Notes: generated from the sequence alone by a model not told the origin. DNA of 36,789 nt from Azoarcus sp. Aa7 (GCF_014822185.1 NZ_QVLR01000063.1:1-36789), one strand, 5' to 3'. Positions 1-8,505 are shown, counted from the stretch's first letter. Numbers and translations are program-made.

Positions 1-56
1 TCTTCATGGGCGGCCCAAAAAGGTAGGAAACTACACAAATTATGCCGCTGTGAACA
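1..56. mobile_element. Possible insertion-sequence end (IS21-like?)
   Basis: The first 56 bases are AT-richer than the rest and code for nothing recognisable. Read on the minus strand, the segment begins TGTTCACAGCGGCATAA, which resembles the TGT-starting terminal repeats of IS21-type elements as I remember them. The element body would lie to the left of the window. The call rests on this single end and on the broken gene just to its right. I cannot see the partner repeat or a target duplication. Confidence 0.3.
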
Positions 57-89
57 GGGGCTCGCTAAGGTCATGAAAGTTAACAACCT

Positions 90-770
90 TTGGTATTCTC
101 ATATGCCAAGTCGGTGCGATTGCCCTGGGACACCTCCGGCGTGGAGATCGTGCGCAACCCGACCGTGCTGAACTCGTTTCACCACGAGGGACACTGTGAA
201 ATCGTCTTCCGCAATGTGCGCGTGCCGGTCGGCAATCTGCTCGGCGAAGAGGGGAGCGGCTTTGAGATGGCGCAGGCGCGCCTGGGGCCCGGTCGTATCC
301 ATCACTGCATGCGTTCGATCGGGGGAGCTGAACTGGCGCTGGAGTTGATGTGCGAGCGTTCGCAGGAGCGCAAGACTTTCGGCAAGTACCTTTACCAGCA
401 TGGCAGCATCGGCGAATGGATCGCGCGCTCGCGTATCGAGATCGATCAGGCGCGCCTGTTGGTCCTCAAGGCCGCCTGGATGATCGACAAGGTGGGTGCC
501 AAGGACGCGCGCAAGGAAATTTCGATGATCAAGGCACTGGTGCCGACGGTGTATACCAATGTTGTCGATCGTGCGATGCAGGTATTCGGCGCGATGGGGC
601 TCACCCCGGATACGCCGCTGGCCGATCACTACACATGGGGTCGCTGTTTGCGCTTTGCCGACGGCCCGGATGAGGTTCATCTGCAGGCGATTTCCCGTAT
701 GGAAATCAAGAGTTCGCAGCAGACGCTAGGCCGCGCTGCGGCCTACCTGACGCCGTCGAAACGCCTTTGA
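90..770 (+). pseudogene. Acyl-CoA dehydrogenase, 5'-truncated remnant
   Basis: This is the C-terminal half of a medium/long-chain acyl-CoA dehydrogenase, a flavoenzyme that makes the 2-enoyl-CoA in fatty-acid or side-chain degradation. Recognisable family stretches are the mid-domain GVEIVRNPTVLN and VFRNVRVPVGNLLGEEGSG, then the C-terminal helical domain with GPGRIHHCMR, ERKTFGKYL, VFGAMGLTPDTPLAD and FADGPDEVH. The family is about 400 residues long, and only about 215 are present. Homology begins near base 112-120. Upstream, this frame has TAA stops at 66 and 81, and the N-terminal FAD domain is missing. The only in-frame start is a TTG at 90 without a convincing ribosome site. The break lies close to a possible insertion-sequence end, so truncation by a mobile element is likely. 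It should not yield an active enzyme. Confidence 0.8.
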
Positions 771-780
771 GCGTGCAATC

Positions 781-809
781 GTGACCGCAAGCCGCTGGTT
801 TGCGGTCAC
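781..809 (+). terminator. Hairpin between dehydrogenase remnant and LysR gene
   Basis: GTGACCGCAA (781-790) pairs perfectly with TTGCGGTCAC (800-809) across a 9-base loop. No T-run follows, so it may be a factor-assisted terminator or simply an RNA-stabilising hairpin. It lies 10 bases after the stop of the dehydrogenase remnant, which supports a role at the transcript end. Confidence 0.5.
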
Positions 810-905
810 AGCTCTTCAGATTGGCGGGGCAATGCGATGTTCGACAACGCAGGCTTATGGTGTTCTGATGGTCCCACGCAAGTCATGAACAGCTGGCAGG
901 GCGCC

Positions 906-1790
906 ATGAACCTGAGCAAGATCGACCTGAATCTCTTCGTTGTCTTCGACACCATCTATACGACCGGCAATCTGACGCGAGCCGCCGAAATTCTTTGCAT
1001 TACCCAGCCGGCCGTCAGCAACGCTCTGGCCCGTTTGCGGGACACTTTCAACGATCCCTTGTTTGTGCGCACAGGCCAGGGAATGATGCCGACGCCCATG
1101 GCGCAGAATATCGTCGGCTCGGTGCGCGACGCCCTTCAGTTGCTGCGACGCAGCGTCCAGGAGGGTGAGCAGTTCGTCCCGGAAACCGCGGATCGGCTAT
1201 ACCGGCTGAGCATGGGCGACCTGATCGAGGCTATGCTGCTGCCGTCGCTGTTCCGGCGTGCGCAATCCGCCGCGCCCCGGGTCTGTTTGCAGGTTTTCCA
1301 GGTGCAACGGCAGGAATTGGCCAGGGAGATGGCGGCGGGGAGGCTGGATTTTGCTTTGGATATCCCGACGCTGGCGGATCCCCAGCTGCTGCATACGCCC
1401 TTGCTGGAGGATCGCTATGTCTGCGCCATACGCAGGGACCATCCGCTCGTGGATGGCGAACTGACGCTCGAGCAATTTCTTCGGCTGGAACATATCCACG
1501 TCTCAAGTCGCCGTTCCGGCATGGGGTATGTGGATGCAGCGCTGAATCAACTCGGTGAGCGGCGCCACATCGCGCTGCGCATGCAGCACCACCTGATGGC
1601 GCCGGACATCGTGCGCCAATCCGATCTGGCACTGTCGCTGCCCTATACCCTGGCGCGGCAGTTCGACCTGCAGCTGTTCGAGCTGCCCTTCGCGGTGGCG
1701 CCGCTCGAGCTGCATCTGTACTGGCACAAGAGCGCGGATCACGACCAGGCGAACCAGTGGATGCGCAACCTCATCCTGCAAACCGGTTAA
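906..1790 (+). CDS. LysR-family transcriptional regulator
   Basis: A 294-residue LysR-type regulator. The N-terminal winged helix-turn-helix is clear: LSKIDLNLFVVFDTIY, then NLTRAAEILCITQPAVSNALARLR and DPLFVRTGQGMMPT (residues about 3-70). The rest is the LysR substrate-binding domain, which senses a small effector. I chose the ATG at 906 because LysR proteins usually begin a few residues before the LNLF stretch. In-frame ATGs at 837 and 885 would add a tail atypical of the family. Regulators of this subgroup often sit beside acyl-CoA dehydrogenase genes, and the gene lies directly after such a remnant. Its original target may therefore have been that now-broken catabolic operon, which is inference. 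The effector is unknown. Confidence 0.9.
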   Translation: MNLSKIDLNLFVVFDTIYTTGNLTRAAEILCITQPAVSNALARLRDTFNDPLFVRTGQGMMPTPMAQNIVGSVRDALQLLRRSVQEGEQFVPETADRLYRLSMGDLIEAMLLPSLFRRAQSAAPRVCLQVFQVQRQELAREMAAGRLDFALDIPTLADPQLLHTPLLEDRYVCAIRRDHPLVDGELTLEQFLRLEHIHVSSRRSGMGYVDAALNQLGERRHIALRMQHHLMAPDIVRQSDLALSLPYTLARQFDLQLFELPFAVAPLELHLYWHKSADHDQANQWMRNLILQTG

Positions 1791-1859
1791 TCCGGTGATT
1801 GCAGGAGCAGGTCAATCCGTTGGACGGCCTCACATTCGGTGGTCTGCCGCAAAGGTCGA

Positions 1860-2363
1860 TCAGCCAGGCCTGCGGAAGTCATCCTCAAGCCACGCCTGCG
1901 CGCTGGCCGTTGTCAGTTTGAATCCCGCATCCACGCGCAGCCGGGCCAGTTCTTCGCCCGCCGCGTCGTACGCGCCCAGCAGGGCATGGGGATCGTACTC
2001 GTCGACAATGATGTCGAGCGTGACGCTGACCGGGCCCGACTCCGTGTTCACGGTGAGTTTCTTGTGAAGCGTCGCATGCAGCTGTTGCTCGTGGCGGCGC
2101 AGCACTTCCGAGGCGGTCTTGACCAAGGTGTTGAATGCTGAGGCGTCAAGGGGCTTCGGGTTCTTCTTGTCGCGCCCCATCGTCCAGGGGCCGACCAAGG
2201 CGGGCTCGGGCTCGCCATCCTTGATCATTTCGACCGCCCATCCATCGTCGTCCATGTTTTTGATGACGCGGGCGGTCCAGCCGTCGTCGCACCACAGGCG
2301 CGGCTCTTTCACCGGGGCGGCTGCGTCGTCCGCTGCGGCTTCGTTCAGTGCATTCGATGTCAT
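1860..2363 (-). CDS. Conserved hypothetical protein, 167 aa
   Basis: I do not recognise a named family. The protein is acidic and soluble, with no signal peptide or membrane segment. After an Ala/Asp-rich tail (residues 1-18) comes a compact N-terminal part with LWCDDGWTARVIKN and DDGWAVEMIKDGEPEPALVGPWTMGRDKKNPKP. A charged helical stretch follows (FNTLVKTASEVLRRHEQQL), then a beta-rich segment (LTVNTESGPVSVTLDIIVDEYDPHALLGAYD). The composition and steady codon use look like a real gene. It stands alone on the minus strand, convergent with the LysR gene and divergent from ycaO. The start is the ATG at 2363, without a strong ribosome site. No function is proposed. Confidence 0.7.
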   Translation of the reverse strand: MTSNALNEAAADDAAAPVKEPRLWCDDGWTARVIKNMDDDGWAVEMIKDGEPEPALVGPWTMGRDKKNPKPLDASAFNTLVKTASEVLRRHEQQLHATLHKKLTVNTESGPVSVTLDIIVDEYDPHALLGAYDAAGEELARLRVDAGFKLTTASAQAWLEDDFRRPG

Positions 2364-2637
2364 GGGCGGATTCTACTTCCCGTCCCGGTCACGATGCGAA
2401 TCGTGGTTCGGAACGATCAGTCGAAGGACGGGTTCTGCCCCGACATAGGGCAGTAAGGGTGTAAGCTGCTCGGCTTCGCCCGCGATGATGCGGGTGTTCC
2501 CACCTTGACCCAAGAGATCTGAATGTCCCGGGCGAATTCGTGCCACGGGACGCCGCAATACCCTGCCAGCTCGGCCGCTCCGGCGGTCACGGCGGGCGTC
2601 GATCTTTCAATTCCACGCAGTTCAGCAGGATCAATTC
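2364..2637. other. Divergent intergenic region upstream of ycaO
   Basis: This 274-base stretch separates the divergent unknown gene (minus) and ycaO (plus), so it should hold both promoters. I cannot assign -35/-10 boxes with confidence. A small hairpin (CCCGC, 6-base loop, GCGGG) lies near 2479-2494. Short open frames exist on both strands but look like chance GC-rich frames. Confidence 0.4.
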
Positions 2638-4365
2638 ATGCAGTCAGAAAGCTTCATCGCGGGCAAGGATGCCTCGCTCGAGTCCTCTATCGGCACCATG
2701 CAGGGGAAGCTGGAAGCGCTCGGCTTCCACGTCGAGGAGCGGTCGTGGCTCAACCCCGTCGATGGCATCTGGTCGGTGCATGTGCGCGACCGCGATTGTC
2801 CGCTGATGTTCACGAACGGCAAGGGCGCGTCGAAGCTGGCGGCGCGGGCCAGCGCGCTCGGCGAGTATTTCGAGCGGCTGTCGTGCAACTACTTCTGGAA
2901 TCACTATTACCTCGGCGAACAATACGCCGAGGGCGGCGCCGGCCGCAGTTTCGTGCATTACCCGCAGGAGCAGTGGTTTCAGCCCGGCGAGGACGGAAAG
3001 TGGCCGGAGGGGCTGCTGACACGCGAGTTGCAGCAGTTCTACAACCCCAAGGGCAGCATCCACGCCGACAGCCTGGTCGACTTCAATTCCGGCAACTTCG
3101 AGCGCGGCATCTGCGCGATTCCCTATGTCCGCCAGCGTGACGAGGCCGTGGTGCATTTCCCGGTCAACATCATCGGCAACCTGTACGTCAGCAACGGCAT
3201 GTCGGCGGGCAATACGCCGGCCGAAGCGCGTACGCAGGCACTATCGGAAATTTTCGAACGCCACATCAAATTCCGCATCATCAGCGAAGGGCTGTGCCTG
3301 CCGGACGTGCCGGAAGAGGTCATCGCGCGCTATCCGCGCATCGCCGCAGGCATCGCCGGGCTGCGCGCGGCCGGTTTCGGCATCCTCGTGAAGGACGCGT
3401 CGCTCGGCGGCAAATATCCGGTGATGAACGTGACCCTGCTGCATCCGCAGGACCAGGGCTGCTTCTCCAGCTTCGGCGCCCATCCGCGCTTCGAGATCGC
3501 GTTGGAGCGGGCACTCACGGAATTGCTGCAGGGACGCGCGCTGGATGCGCTCTCGGGTTTTCCCGAGCCCGGTTTCGATCTTGAGGAAATCGCCAGTTCG
3601 CCGAACATCGAAATCCACTTCGTCGATTCCAGCGGAATCGTCAGCTGGAACTTCCTCGGTACGCAGCCGGACTTCGCATTCCACGACTGGAATTTCGGCA
3701 CCACGACGGCCGAGGACTACGCTTGGCTGGTGGAGAGCATCCACGCCGCGGGTCACGACATCTATGTGGCCGATTTCACCCATCTAGGCGTGTACGCGTG
3801 CCGCATTCTCGTTCCGGGCATGTCGGAGATCTACCCGATCGACGAACTGGAATTCGAGAACAATAGTGTCGCCAACGATGTCCGTGAAGCGATCGTGCAT
3901 CTGGCCGAGCTCGACGATGACGAATGCGGCGATCTGCTCGATACGCTTAACGAAAGTGGCCTGACCGACGAGCGCCTGGTGGCTGCGCTGATCGGCCTGG
4001 CGGCCGGTGACGATGCTTTCTGGAGCGATCTGCGCGTCGGCGAGCTGAAAACCCTGCTGGCGCTCGCCGTGGGTGACGAGGATGCCATCGCGGAAGGTTG
4101 CGAGTGGGTGCGCCATTTCGATCAGGTCAATGCCGACCGTCGCCGGGTTTATCGCTGTATCGAATGCCTGATGAAACTCGACGATGATGCGCGCTATGCG
4201 CCGGCGATGGAAAGTCTCTACGGCGCCGAAACCCTGCGGCAGGCCAATGCACTGCTCGATGGCGAGCTGCGCTTCTTCGGCCAGCCTTCGCTCGGGCTCA
4301 AGCTAGCCGATTGCGACATGCACCAGCGTCTGCTCGCGGGCTACGCGAAGCTGCACAGGAGCTGA
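2638..4365 (+). CDS. ycaO: YcaO-type ATP-dependent cyclodehydratase-fold protein
   Basis: The protein has 575 residues, close to the 586 of E. coli YcaO, and the same layout: an N-terminal YcaO domain (about 50-380) and a helical C-terminal part (about 400-575). Visible family stretches include FTNGKGASKLAARASALGE, ERLSCNYFWN, GMSAGNTPAEARTQALSEIFERH, and RFEIALERALTELLQGR. YcaO-fold enzymes activate amide carbonyls with ATP. The stand-alone E. coli protein is linked genetically to RimO-dependent beta-methylthiolation of ribosomal protein S12, rather than to azoline peptide synthesis. No precursor peptide or partner oxidoreductase gene is adjacent, so the housekeeping role is the better guess. 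The start at 2638 follows CAGGATC. A RIO kinase gene begins 8 bases after the stop, suggesting co-transcription. Confidence 0.9.
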   Translation: MQSESFIAGKDASLESSIGTMQGKLEALGFHVEERSWLNPVDGIWSVHVRDRDCPLMFTNGKGASKLAARASALGEYFERLSCNYFWNHYYLGEQYAEGGAGRSFVHYPQEQWFQPGEDGKWPEGLLTRELQQFYNPKGSIHADSLVDFNSGNFERGICAIPYVRQRDEAVVHFPVNIIGNLYVSNGMSAGNTPAEARTQALSEIFERHIKFRIISEGLCLPDVPEEVIARYPRIAAGIAGLRAAGFGILVKDASLGGKYPVMNVTLLHPQDQGCFSSFGAHPRFEIALERALTELLQGRALDALSGFPEPGFDLEEIASSPNIEIHFVDSSGIVSWNFLGTQPDFAFHDWNFGTTTAEDYAWLVESIHAAGHDIYVADFTHLGVYACRILVPGMSEIYPIDELEFENNSVANDVREAIVHLAELDDDECGDLLDTLNESGLTDERLVAALIGLAAGDDAFWSDLRVGELKTLLALAVGDEDAIAEGCEWVRHFDQVNADRRRVYRCIECLMKLDDDARYAPAMESLYGAETLRQANALLDGELRFFGQPSLGLKLADCDMHQRLLAGYAKLHRS

Positions 4366-4373
4366 TCGAAGGT

Positions 4374-5231
4374 ATGAAAACGCCAAGCAGAATCGAGCCG
4401 CTGGTGACGGACGGTCTCGTCGACCGCGTCACGCGTCAGTTGATGAGCGGCAAGGAGGCGATGGTCTTCGTCGTCGAGTGTGGCGACGAAGTCCGCTGCG
4501 CCAAGGTCTACAAGGAGGCCAACAAGCGCGCTTTCCGTCAGGCGGTCGACTACACCGAAGGGCGCAAGGTCAAGAACAGCCGGCAGGCGCGCGCGATGGC
4601 AAAGGGTTCGCGCTATGGGCGGCAGGAGCAGGAGGCCGCCTGGCAAAGCGCCGAGGTCGATGCGCTGTATCGTCTGGCCGCGGCCGGCGTGCGCGTGCCG
4701 ACGCCGTACAATTTCCACGAAGGCGTGCTGCTGATGGAGCTGGTGGCCGATGAAAACGGCGAACCGGCGCCGCGGCTCAACGACATCGCAATGAGCGAAG
4801 AGGATGCGCGGCGATACCACGCCTTTCTGGTGCGTCAGGTGGTGCGCATGCTGTGTGCGGGGATCGTGCACGGCGACCTGTCCGAATACAACATCCTGGT
4901 CGATGCCGACGGGCCGGTGATCATCGACCTGCCGCAGGCGATCGACGCGGCCGCCAACAACAACGCCAGCCGCATGCTGGAGCGGGACGTCGACAACCTC
5001 GCCGCCTACTTCGGCCAGTTCGCGCCGGAGCTTCTGACTACCGATTACGGCAAGGAAATCTGGTCACACTACGAGTCCGGCAGCCTGCACCCGGACATCC
5101 AATTGACCGGGCACTTCAAGCGTGACGAGAAGCTCGCCGACCTGGACGAAGTCATGCAGGTCATCGAGGCGGCGCGTACCGAAGAAGCCGCGCGGCGCGC
5201 GCGCATGGCGGGAGTCGATTTGGCTGAATAA
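4374..5231 (+). CDS. RIO-family serine/threonine kinase-like protein
   Basis: A 285-residue bacterial RIO-domain protein, an atypical kinase or ATPase fold best known from ribosome maturation in archaea and eukaryotes. Key residues are present: a glycine-poor nucleotide loop with SGKEA (25-29), the ATP-anchoring lysine in CAKVYK (K44), the catalytic loop HGDLSEYN (H166, D168, N173) and the metal site IIDLPQ (D185). The flexible insert with RARAMAKGSRYGRQEQEAAW fits RIO proteins. No membrane segment or signal is seen. The ATG at 4374 follows GATCGAAGG and lies 8 bases after the ycaO stop. An upstream in-frame start at 4311 inside ycaO would add a tail unlike the family. Pairing with ycaO, a ribosome-modification gene in E. 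coli, hints at a ribosome-related role (inference). The substrate is unknown. Confidence 0.88.
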   Translation: MKTPSRIEPLVTDGLVDRVTRQLMSGKEAMVFVVECGDEVRCAKVYKEANKRAFRQAVDYTEGRKVKNSRQARAMAKGSRYGRQEQEAAWQSAEVDALYRLAAAGVRVPTPYNFHEGVLLMELVADENGEPAPRLNDIAMSEEDARRYHAFLVRQVVRMLCAGIVHGDLSEYNILVDADGPVIIDLPQAIDAAANNNASRMLERDVDNLAAYFGQFAPELLTTDYGKEIWSHYESGSLHPDIQLTGHFKRDEKLADLDEVMQVIEAARTEEAARRARMAGVDLAE

Positions 5232-5244
5232 CCGCTTCGCGGCT

Positions 5245-7173
5245 TCAGCCCCTGCTTGCCGCTTCGATCTCCTCGGAAAGTTGCAGCCAGCTGTCCTCAT
5301 GGGCGTTCAGGGTTTCTTCGATCTGCTGTAACTCCTTTCCCAATTCAGCGAGTAGCTGCACCGACGGCGAGCTGGCCAGCCGGGCTTCGGTGGCGTGCTT
5401 GCGCGCTTGTACCTCCAGGATCGTCTGCTCCAGCTTGCCCAGGTCGCGCTTGAGGCTCTTGAGCTTTTCCGGGCTGATCCGGTTGGCTGCAACCGGCGCG
5501 GGCTCGTGCTTGGGGCTCTTGAGTGAGGCCTTGAGCTCTTCGCGGGCACGGCGGGCTTCGTCGAGCAGGTATTGCTGGTAATCGTCCAGGTCGCCGTCGA
5601 AGGGCTCCACGCCGCCGCGGGCAACCAGCCAGAACTCGTCGCACACCGAGCGCAGCAGGGCCCGGTCGTGGGAGACCAGCATCACCGTGCCTTCGAATTC
5701 GTTGAGCGCCATGGCCAGGGCTTCGCGGGTGGCGAGGTCGAGGTGGTTGGTCGGTTCGTCGAGCAGCAGCAGGTTGGGGCGCTGCCAGACGAGCATGCAC
5801 AGCACGAGGCGGGCCTTCTCTCCGCCGCTCATGGTGCCGACCGGCTGCTGGACCATGTCGCCGCTGAAGTTGAAGGTGCCGAGGAAGGTGCGCAGATCCT
5901 GCTCGCGACCGCTCTGGCCGGCCGGCAGGCCTTCGCGGGCCATGCGCACCATATGTTGAAGAGGGTTGTCCTCGGGGCGGAGCACATCCAGTTCCTGCTG
6001 GGCGAAATAGCCGATGCGCAGCCCCTTGCCCTCGGTGACGACGCCGCTGGTGGGGGCGAGGTCACGGGCGATGGTCTTCACCAGGGTGGATTTTCCGCGG
6101 CCGTTGGCGCCGAGGATGCCGATGCGTTCGCCGGCCATCACCGACTTGTTCACGCCACGCACGATCACCGTCGGCGGCGTGCCGGCGGGGGCGCCCTCGG
6201 GCGGCGGATAGCCGAAGCAGGCGTTTTCCATCGCCAGCATGGGGTTGGGCAGGTTGAGCGGTTCCTTGAACTCGAAGGTGAAGTCGGCGCTGGCGAGCAC
6301 CGGCGCGAGCTTGTCCATGCGGTCCAGCGCCTTGACCCGGCTCTGGGCCTGCTTGGCCTTGCTGGCCTTGGCCTTGAAGCGGGCGATGAACTTCTGCAGA
6401 TGGGCGATCTTGTCCTGCTGCTTGGCGTAGGCGTTCTGCTGCAACTCGAGCTGCAGGGCGCGGGTGTCCTCGAAGGTGGAGTAGTTGCCGCCGTAGCGGG
6501 TCAGCTTGTGGTTATCGATATGCACCGTTACGTCGGTGATGGCGTCGAGGAATTCACGGTCGTGGCTGATGACCACCAGCGTGCCGGTGTAGCGCTTGAG
6601 CCAGGCTTCGAGCCAGACGAGGGCGTCGAGGTCGAGGTGGTTGGTCGGTTCGTCGAGCAGCAGCAGGTCGGACGGGCACATCAGGGCCCGGGCCAGCTGC
6701 AGGCGCATTCGCCAGCCGCCGGAGAAGCTGTTCACGGGGTTGCACAGTTCGGTGGTCTTGAAGCCGAGCCCGAGGATCAGCGCCTGGGAACGCGCCTGGG
6801 CGTCGTGGGCGCCCGCGTCGTGCAGCGCCATGTAGGCATAGGCCATGCGCTCGCCGTCGTCGCTCGCTTCGGCTGCGGCGACTTCCTGTTGGGCGGCGAG
6901 CAGGGCGGTGTCGCCCTCGATCACGAAGTCGGTGGCCGACTGGCTGGTTTCGGGCATGTCCTGTGCGACTTGCGCCATGCGCCAGGCGGCCGGGATGTTG
7001 AAGTCGCCCGCGTCTTCATGCAGCGTGCCGTTGAGCAGGCCGAACAGCGAGGATTTGCCGGCACCGTTGCGCCCGACCAGGCCGACCTTTTCGCCAGGGT
7101 TGAGGATGACGGAGGTGTTGTCGAGCAGCACCTTGGCGCCGCGACGCAGGGTGACGTCCTTGAGGGTGATCAT
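5245..7173 (-). CDS. yheS: ABC-F family ATPase YheS
   Basis: A 642-residue soluble ABC-F protein with two ATPase domains and no membrane segments. Domain 1 has Walker A GRNGAGKS, signature SGGWRMRL and Walker B LLLLDEPTNHLDLDA. Domain 2 has Walker A GANGRGKST, signature SGGEKARL and LLLLDEPTNHLDLAT. The charged inter-domain linker has AKQAQSRVKALDRM, and a C-terminal coiled coil spans roughly 550-640. Start, length and order match E. coli YheS (637 aa) better than Uup or EttA. ABC-F proteins bind the ribosomal E site and relieve or sense stalled translation. The ATG at 7173 places the first beta strand (ITLKDVTLRRG) at the N-terminus as in the family. It converges with the RIO kinase gene, with only 13 bases between the stops. 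Confidence 0.93.
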   Translation of the reverse strand: MITLKDVTLRRGAKVLLDNTSVILNPGEKVGLVGRNGAGKSSLFGLLNGTLHEDAGDFNIPAAWRMAQVAQDMPETSQSATDFVIEGDTALLAAQQEVAAAEASDDGERMAYAYMALHDAGAHDAQARSQALILGLGFKTTELCNPVNSFSGGWRMRLQLARALMCPSDLLLLDEPTNHLDLDALVWLEAWLKRYTGTLVVISHDREFLDAITDVTVHIDNHKLTRYGGNYSTFEDTRALQLELQQNAYAKQQDKIAHLQKFIARFKAKASKAKQAQSRVKALDRMDKLAPVLASADFTFEFKEPLNLPNPMLAMENACFGYPPPEGAPAGTPPTVIVRGVNKSVMAGERIGILGANGRGKSTLVKTIARDLAPTSGVVTEGKGLRIGYFAQQELDVLRPEDNPLQHMVRMAREGLPAGQSGREQDLRTFLGTFNFSGDMVQQPVGTMSGGEKARLVLCMLVWQRPNLLLLDEPTNHLDLATREALAMALNEFEGTVMLVSHDRALLRSVCDEFWLVARGGVEPFDGDLDDYQQYLLDEARRAREELKASLKSPKHEPAPVAANRISPEKLKSLKRDLGKLEQTILEVQARKHATEARLASSPSVQLLAELGKELQQIEETLNAHEDSWLQLSEEIEAASRG

Positions 7174-7518
7174 GAGTAAGGCTCTGGTATCTGGGGATTG
7201 CAGTTGCGGGCGGATAGGGGAACGAACGCGCACGGGACCGCACTGCGGAGCTCGACCGAATCGGGAAGGTCGCTAGGATACGTGCTTTGGGGAAGTGTTG
7301 GTGCTGCAGGCGAAGGCGCCGCCTGCTTCCGACGCGGTCAGATCGTCGATCGCCTGTGGGCGTGTGGTGTAGTGTTCGTCATAAACCCGTTCGACCGAAC
7401 GGGACGCCGGAGGTGTGGGTCGACGCACGATATCGCCCAAGCCGGACGGCGTGTCGGCATGGCGGGCCCGGGAGGATTCGGACTAGGATGGAACGTGCGC
7501 TCTTCTTCGTGGTGCCCC
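7174..7518. other. Divergent intergenic region with one inverted repeat
   Basis: A 345-base stretch between the starts of yheS (minus) and the DUF2189 gene (plus). Both promoters should be here, but I find no convincing -35/-10 pair. The one clear structure is a perfect inverted repeat, CCCGTTC-GACC-GAACGGG, at 7386-7403. It has no T-run of terminator strength and could be a protein-binding palindrome or a short RNA hairpin. Confidence 0.45.
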
Positions 7519-8277
7519 ATGTCAATGAATGCCAGTCGCCCCGAGCCGCGGCAAATCCGCCCCGCGCAGGTTATGGCCGCCGTAGCCTGCGGGTTGCGCG
7601 TCTTCGCAGACACCGCTCCCCTTTCCCTGTTGTATGCGGGCGGGTTCGCCGTGTTCGGCGTGGGGCTCGTTACCCTGCTCGCCACCGTCGGACTGGCGCC
7701 GATGGCATTGCCGCTGGTGGGCGGTTTCCTGATTGTGGCCCCGGCCCTGCTGGCGGGTTTCTTCGCCATGTCGGCGGCAAGGCGGGATGGACGCAAACCG
7801 ACGTGGCGGGATGTCGGCGGGGGGTTCCTGCGGTCGCCCCCCGCGCTCTGGGGCCTCGTGCTCGTCTGCCTGTTTCTCTTCGTGATCTGGATGACCGACG
7901 CCGGCATCCTCTACAGTTTCATGCTGGGGCGCAGCTACGCTGGCTGGAAGATGCTGTTTCCCTTGTCGGCGGAACTCCTGCGTTTCCACCTGGGAGCGAT
8001 CGTCGCGGGAGGACTGTTCGCGGTGATCGCCTTCTGCATCACCGCCTATGCCGTTCCCCTGCTCATCGAGCGCCGCGCAAGCCTGGTTGTCGCCGTGAGT
8101 GCGAGCGTCCGCGCGATCTTTCGCAGCTTCCCGGCGAACCTGACGTGGAGTGTCGTGCTCGGGGGCACGATCATCGTGTCGATAATCGTGCCGCTGCTGC
8201 TGACGGTGACGCTGCCTATCACCGCGTTTGCGACCGAATGCCTGTACCGGACGGTGTTTCCGGACGAGCCCGGTTGA
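7519..8277 (+). CDS. DUF2189-family integral membrane protein
   Basis: A 252-residue protein made almost wholly of hydrophobic helices, resembling the DUF2189 family of inner-membrane proteins. Segments are seen at about 35-60, 62-85, 112-137, 160-190 and 208-240. They are separated by short polar loops such as AARRDGRKPTWRDVGGG, after the second helix, typical of this family. No catalytic motif is visible and the function of the family is unknown to me. The reading frame stays open further upstream, but the ATG at 7519 (MSMNASRPEPRQI) is the best start because it gives a short cytoplasmic tail before the first helix. An ATG at 7525 is equally possible. The gene stands alone on its strand; the phosphatase gene follows after 228 bases. 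Confidence 0.75.
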   Translation: MSMNASRPEPRQIRPAQVMAAVACGLRVFADTAPLSLLYAGGFAVFGVGLVTLLATVGLAPMALPLVGGFLIVAPALLAGFFAMSAARRDGRKPTWRDVGGGFLRSPPALWGLVLVCLFLFVIWMTDAGILYSFMLGRSYAGWKMLFPLSAELLRFHLGAIVAGGLFAVIAFCITAYAVPLLIERRASLVVAVSASVRAIFRSFPANLTWSVVLGGTIIVSIIVPLLLTVTLPITAFATECLYRTVFPDEPG

Positions 8278-8505
8278 GCCGGAGCAGCGTTTCAAGCCCA
8301 ATCCGGAAGCCGGCACTCGCGGTCGCCCGCACCGGGTTACGGTCTGATCGGGGGTGCGACGACGCGCGCGCCCTGCCGAGCGCCGTGATGCCCGGGCGTG
8401 AGACCGCCTTCCGCAGCGCGATTGCCCTGTCATGAGTTCTTAACCTGTGCGGATTACCGTGCGTGCTCGCAAGAGGCATCGCGTAATCCCACAGAGGAAC
8501 TCTCA
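8278..8505 (+). promoter_or_regulatory. Leader/promoter region of the phoX-type gene with one Pho-like half site
   Basis: The 228 bases before the phosphatase gene contain a perfect CTGTCAT (8427-8433), the half unit of PhoB boxes, and a partial match CTGTGCG at 8445-8451. The spacing (18 bases start to start) does not fit the usual 11-base phasing, so this is only a weak candidate for phosphate-starvation control. A good ribosome site, AGAGGAAC (8492-8499), lies just before the ATG at 8506. Confidence 0.25.

Noticed and set aside
2373-2558. 61-codon open frame on the minus strand before ycaO
   Set aside because: No recognisable product and no ribosome site; possibly a chance frame or a worn remnant.
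2638-4365. RiPP (azoline peptide) cluster around ycaO
   Set aside because: No precursor peptide, dehydrogenase, protease or exporter gene nearby; size and layout match the stand-alone housekeeping YcaO.
5572-7179. Long open frame antisense to yheS
   Set aside because: Mirror image of a recognised ABC-F gene, with repetitive Gly/Val/Glu-rich translation; artefact of codon use.
8427-8451. PhoB box upstream of the phosphatase gene
   Set aside because: Only one half unit is good and the second is off-phase (18 instead of 11 or 22 bases), so I list it only as a weak candidate and not as a site.
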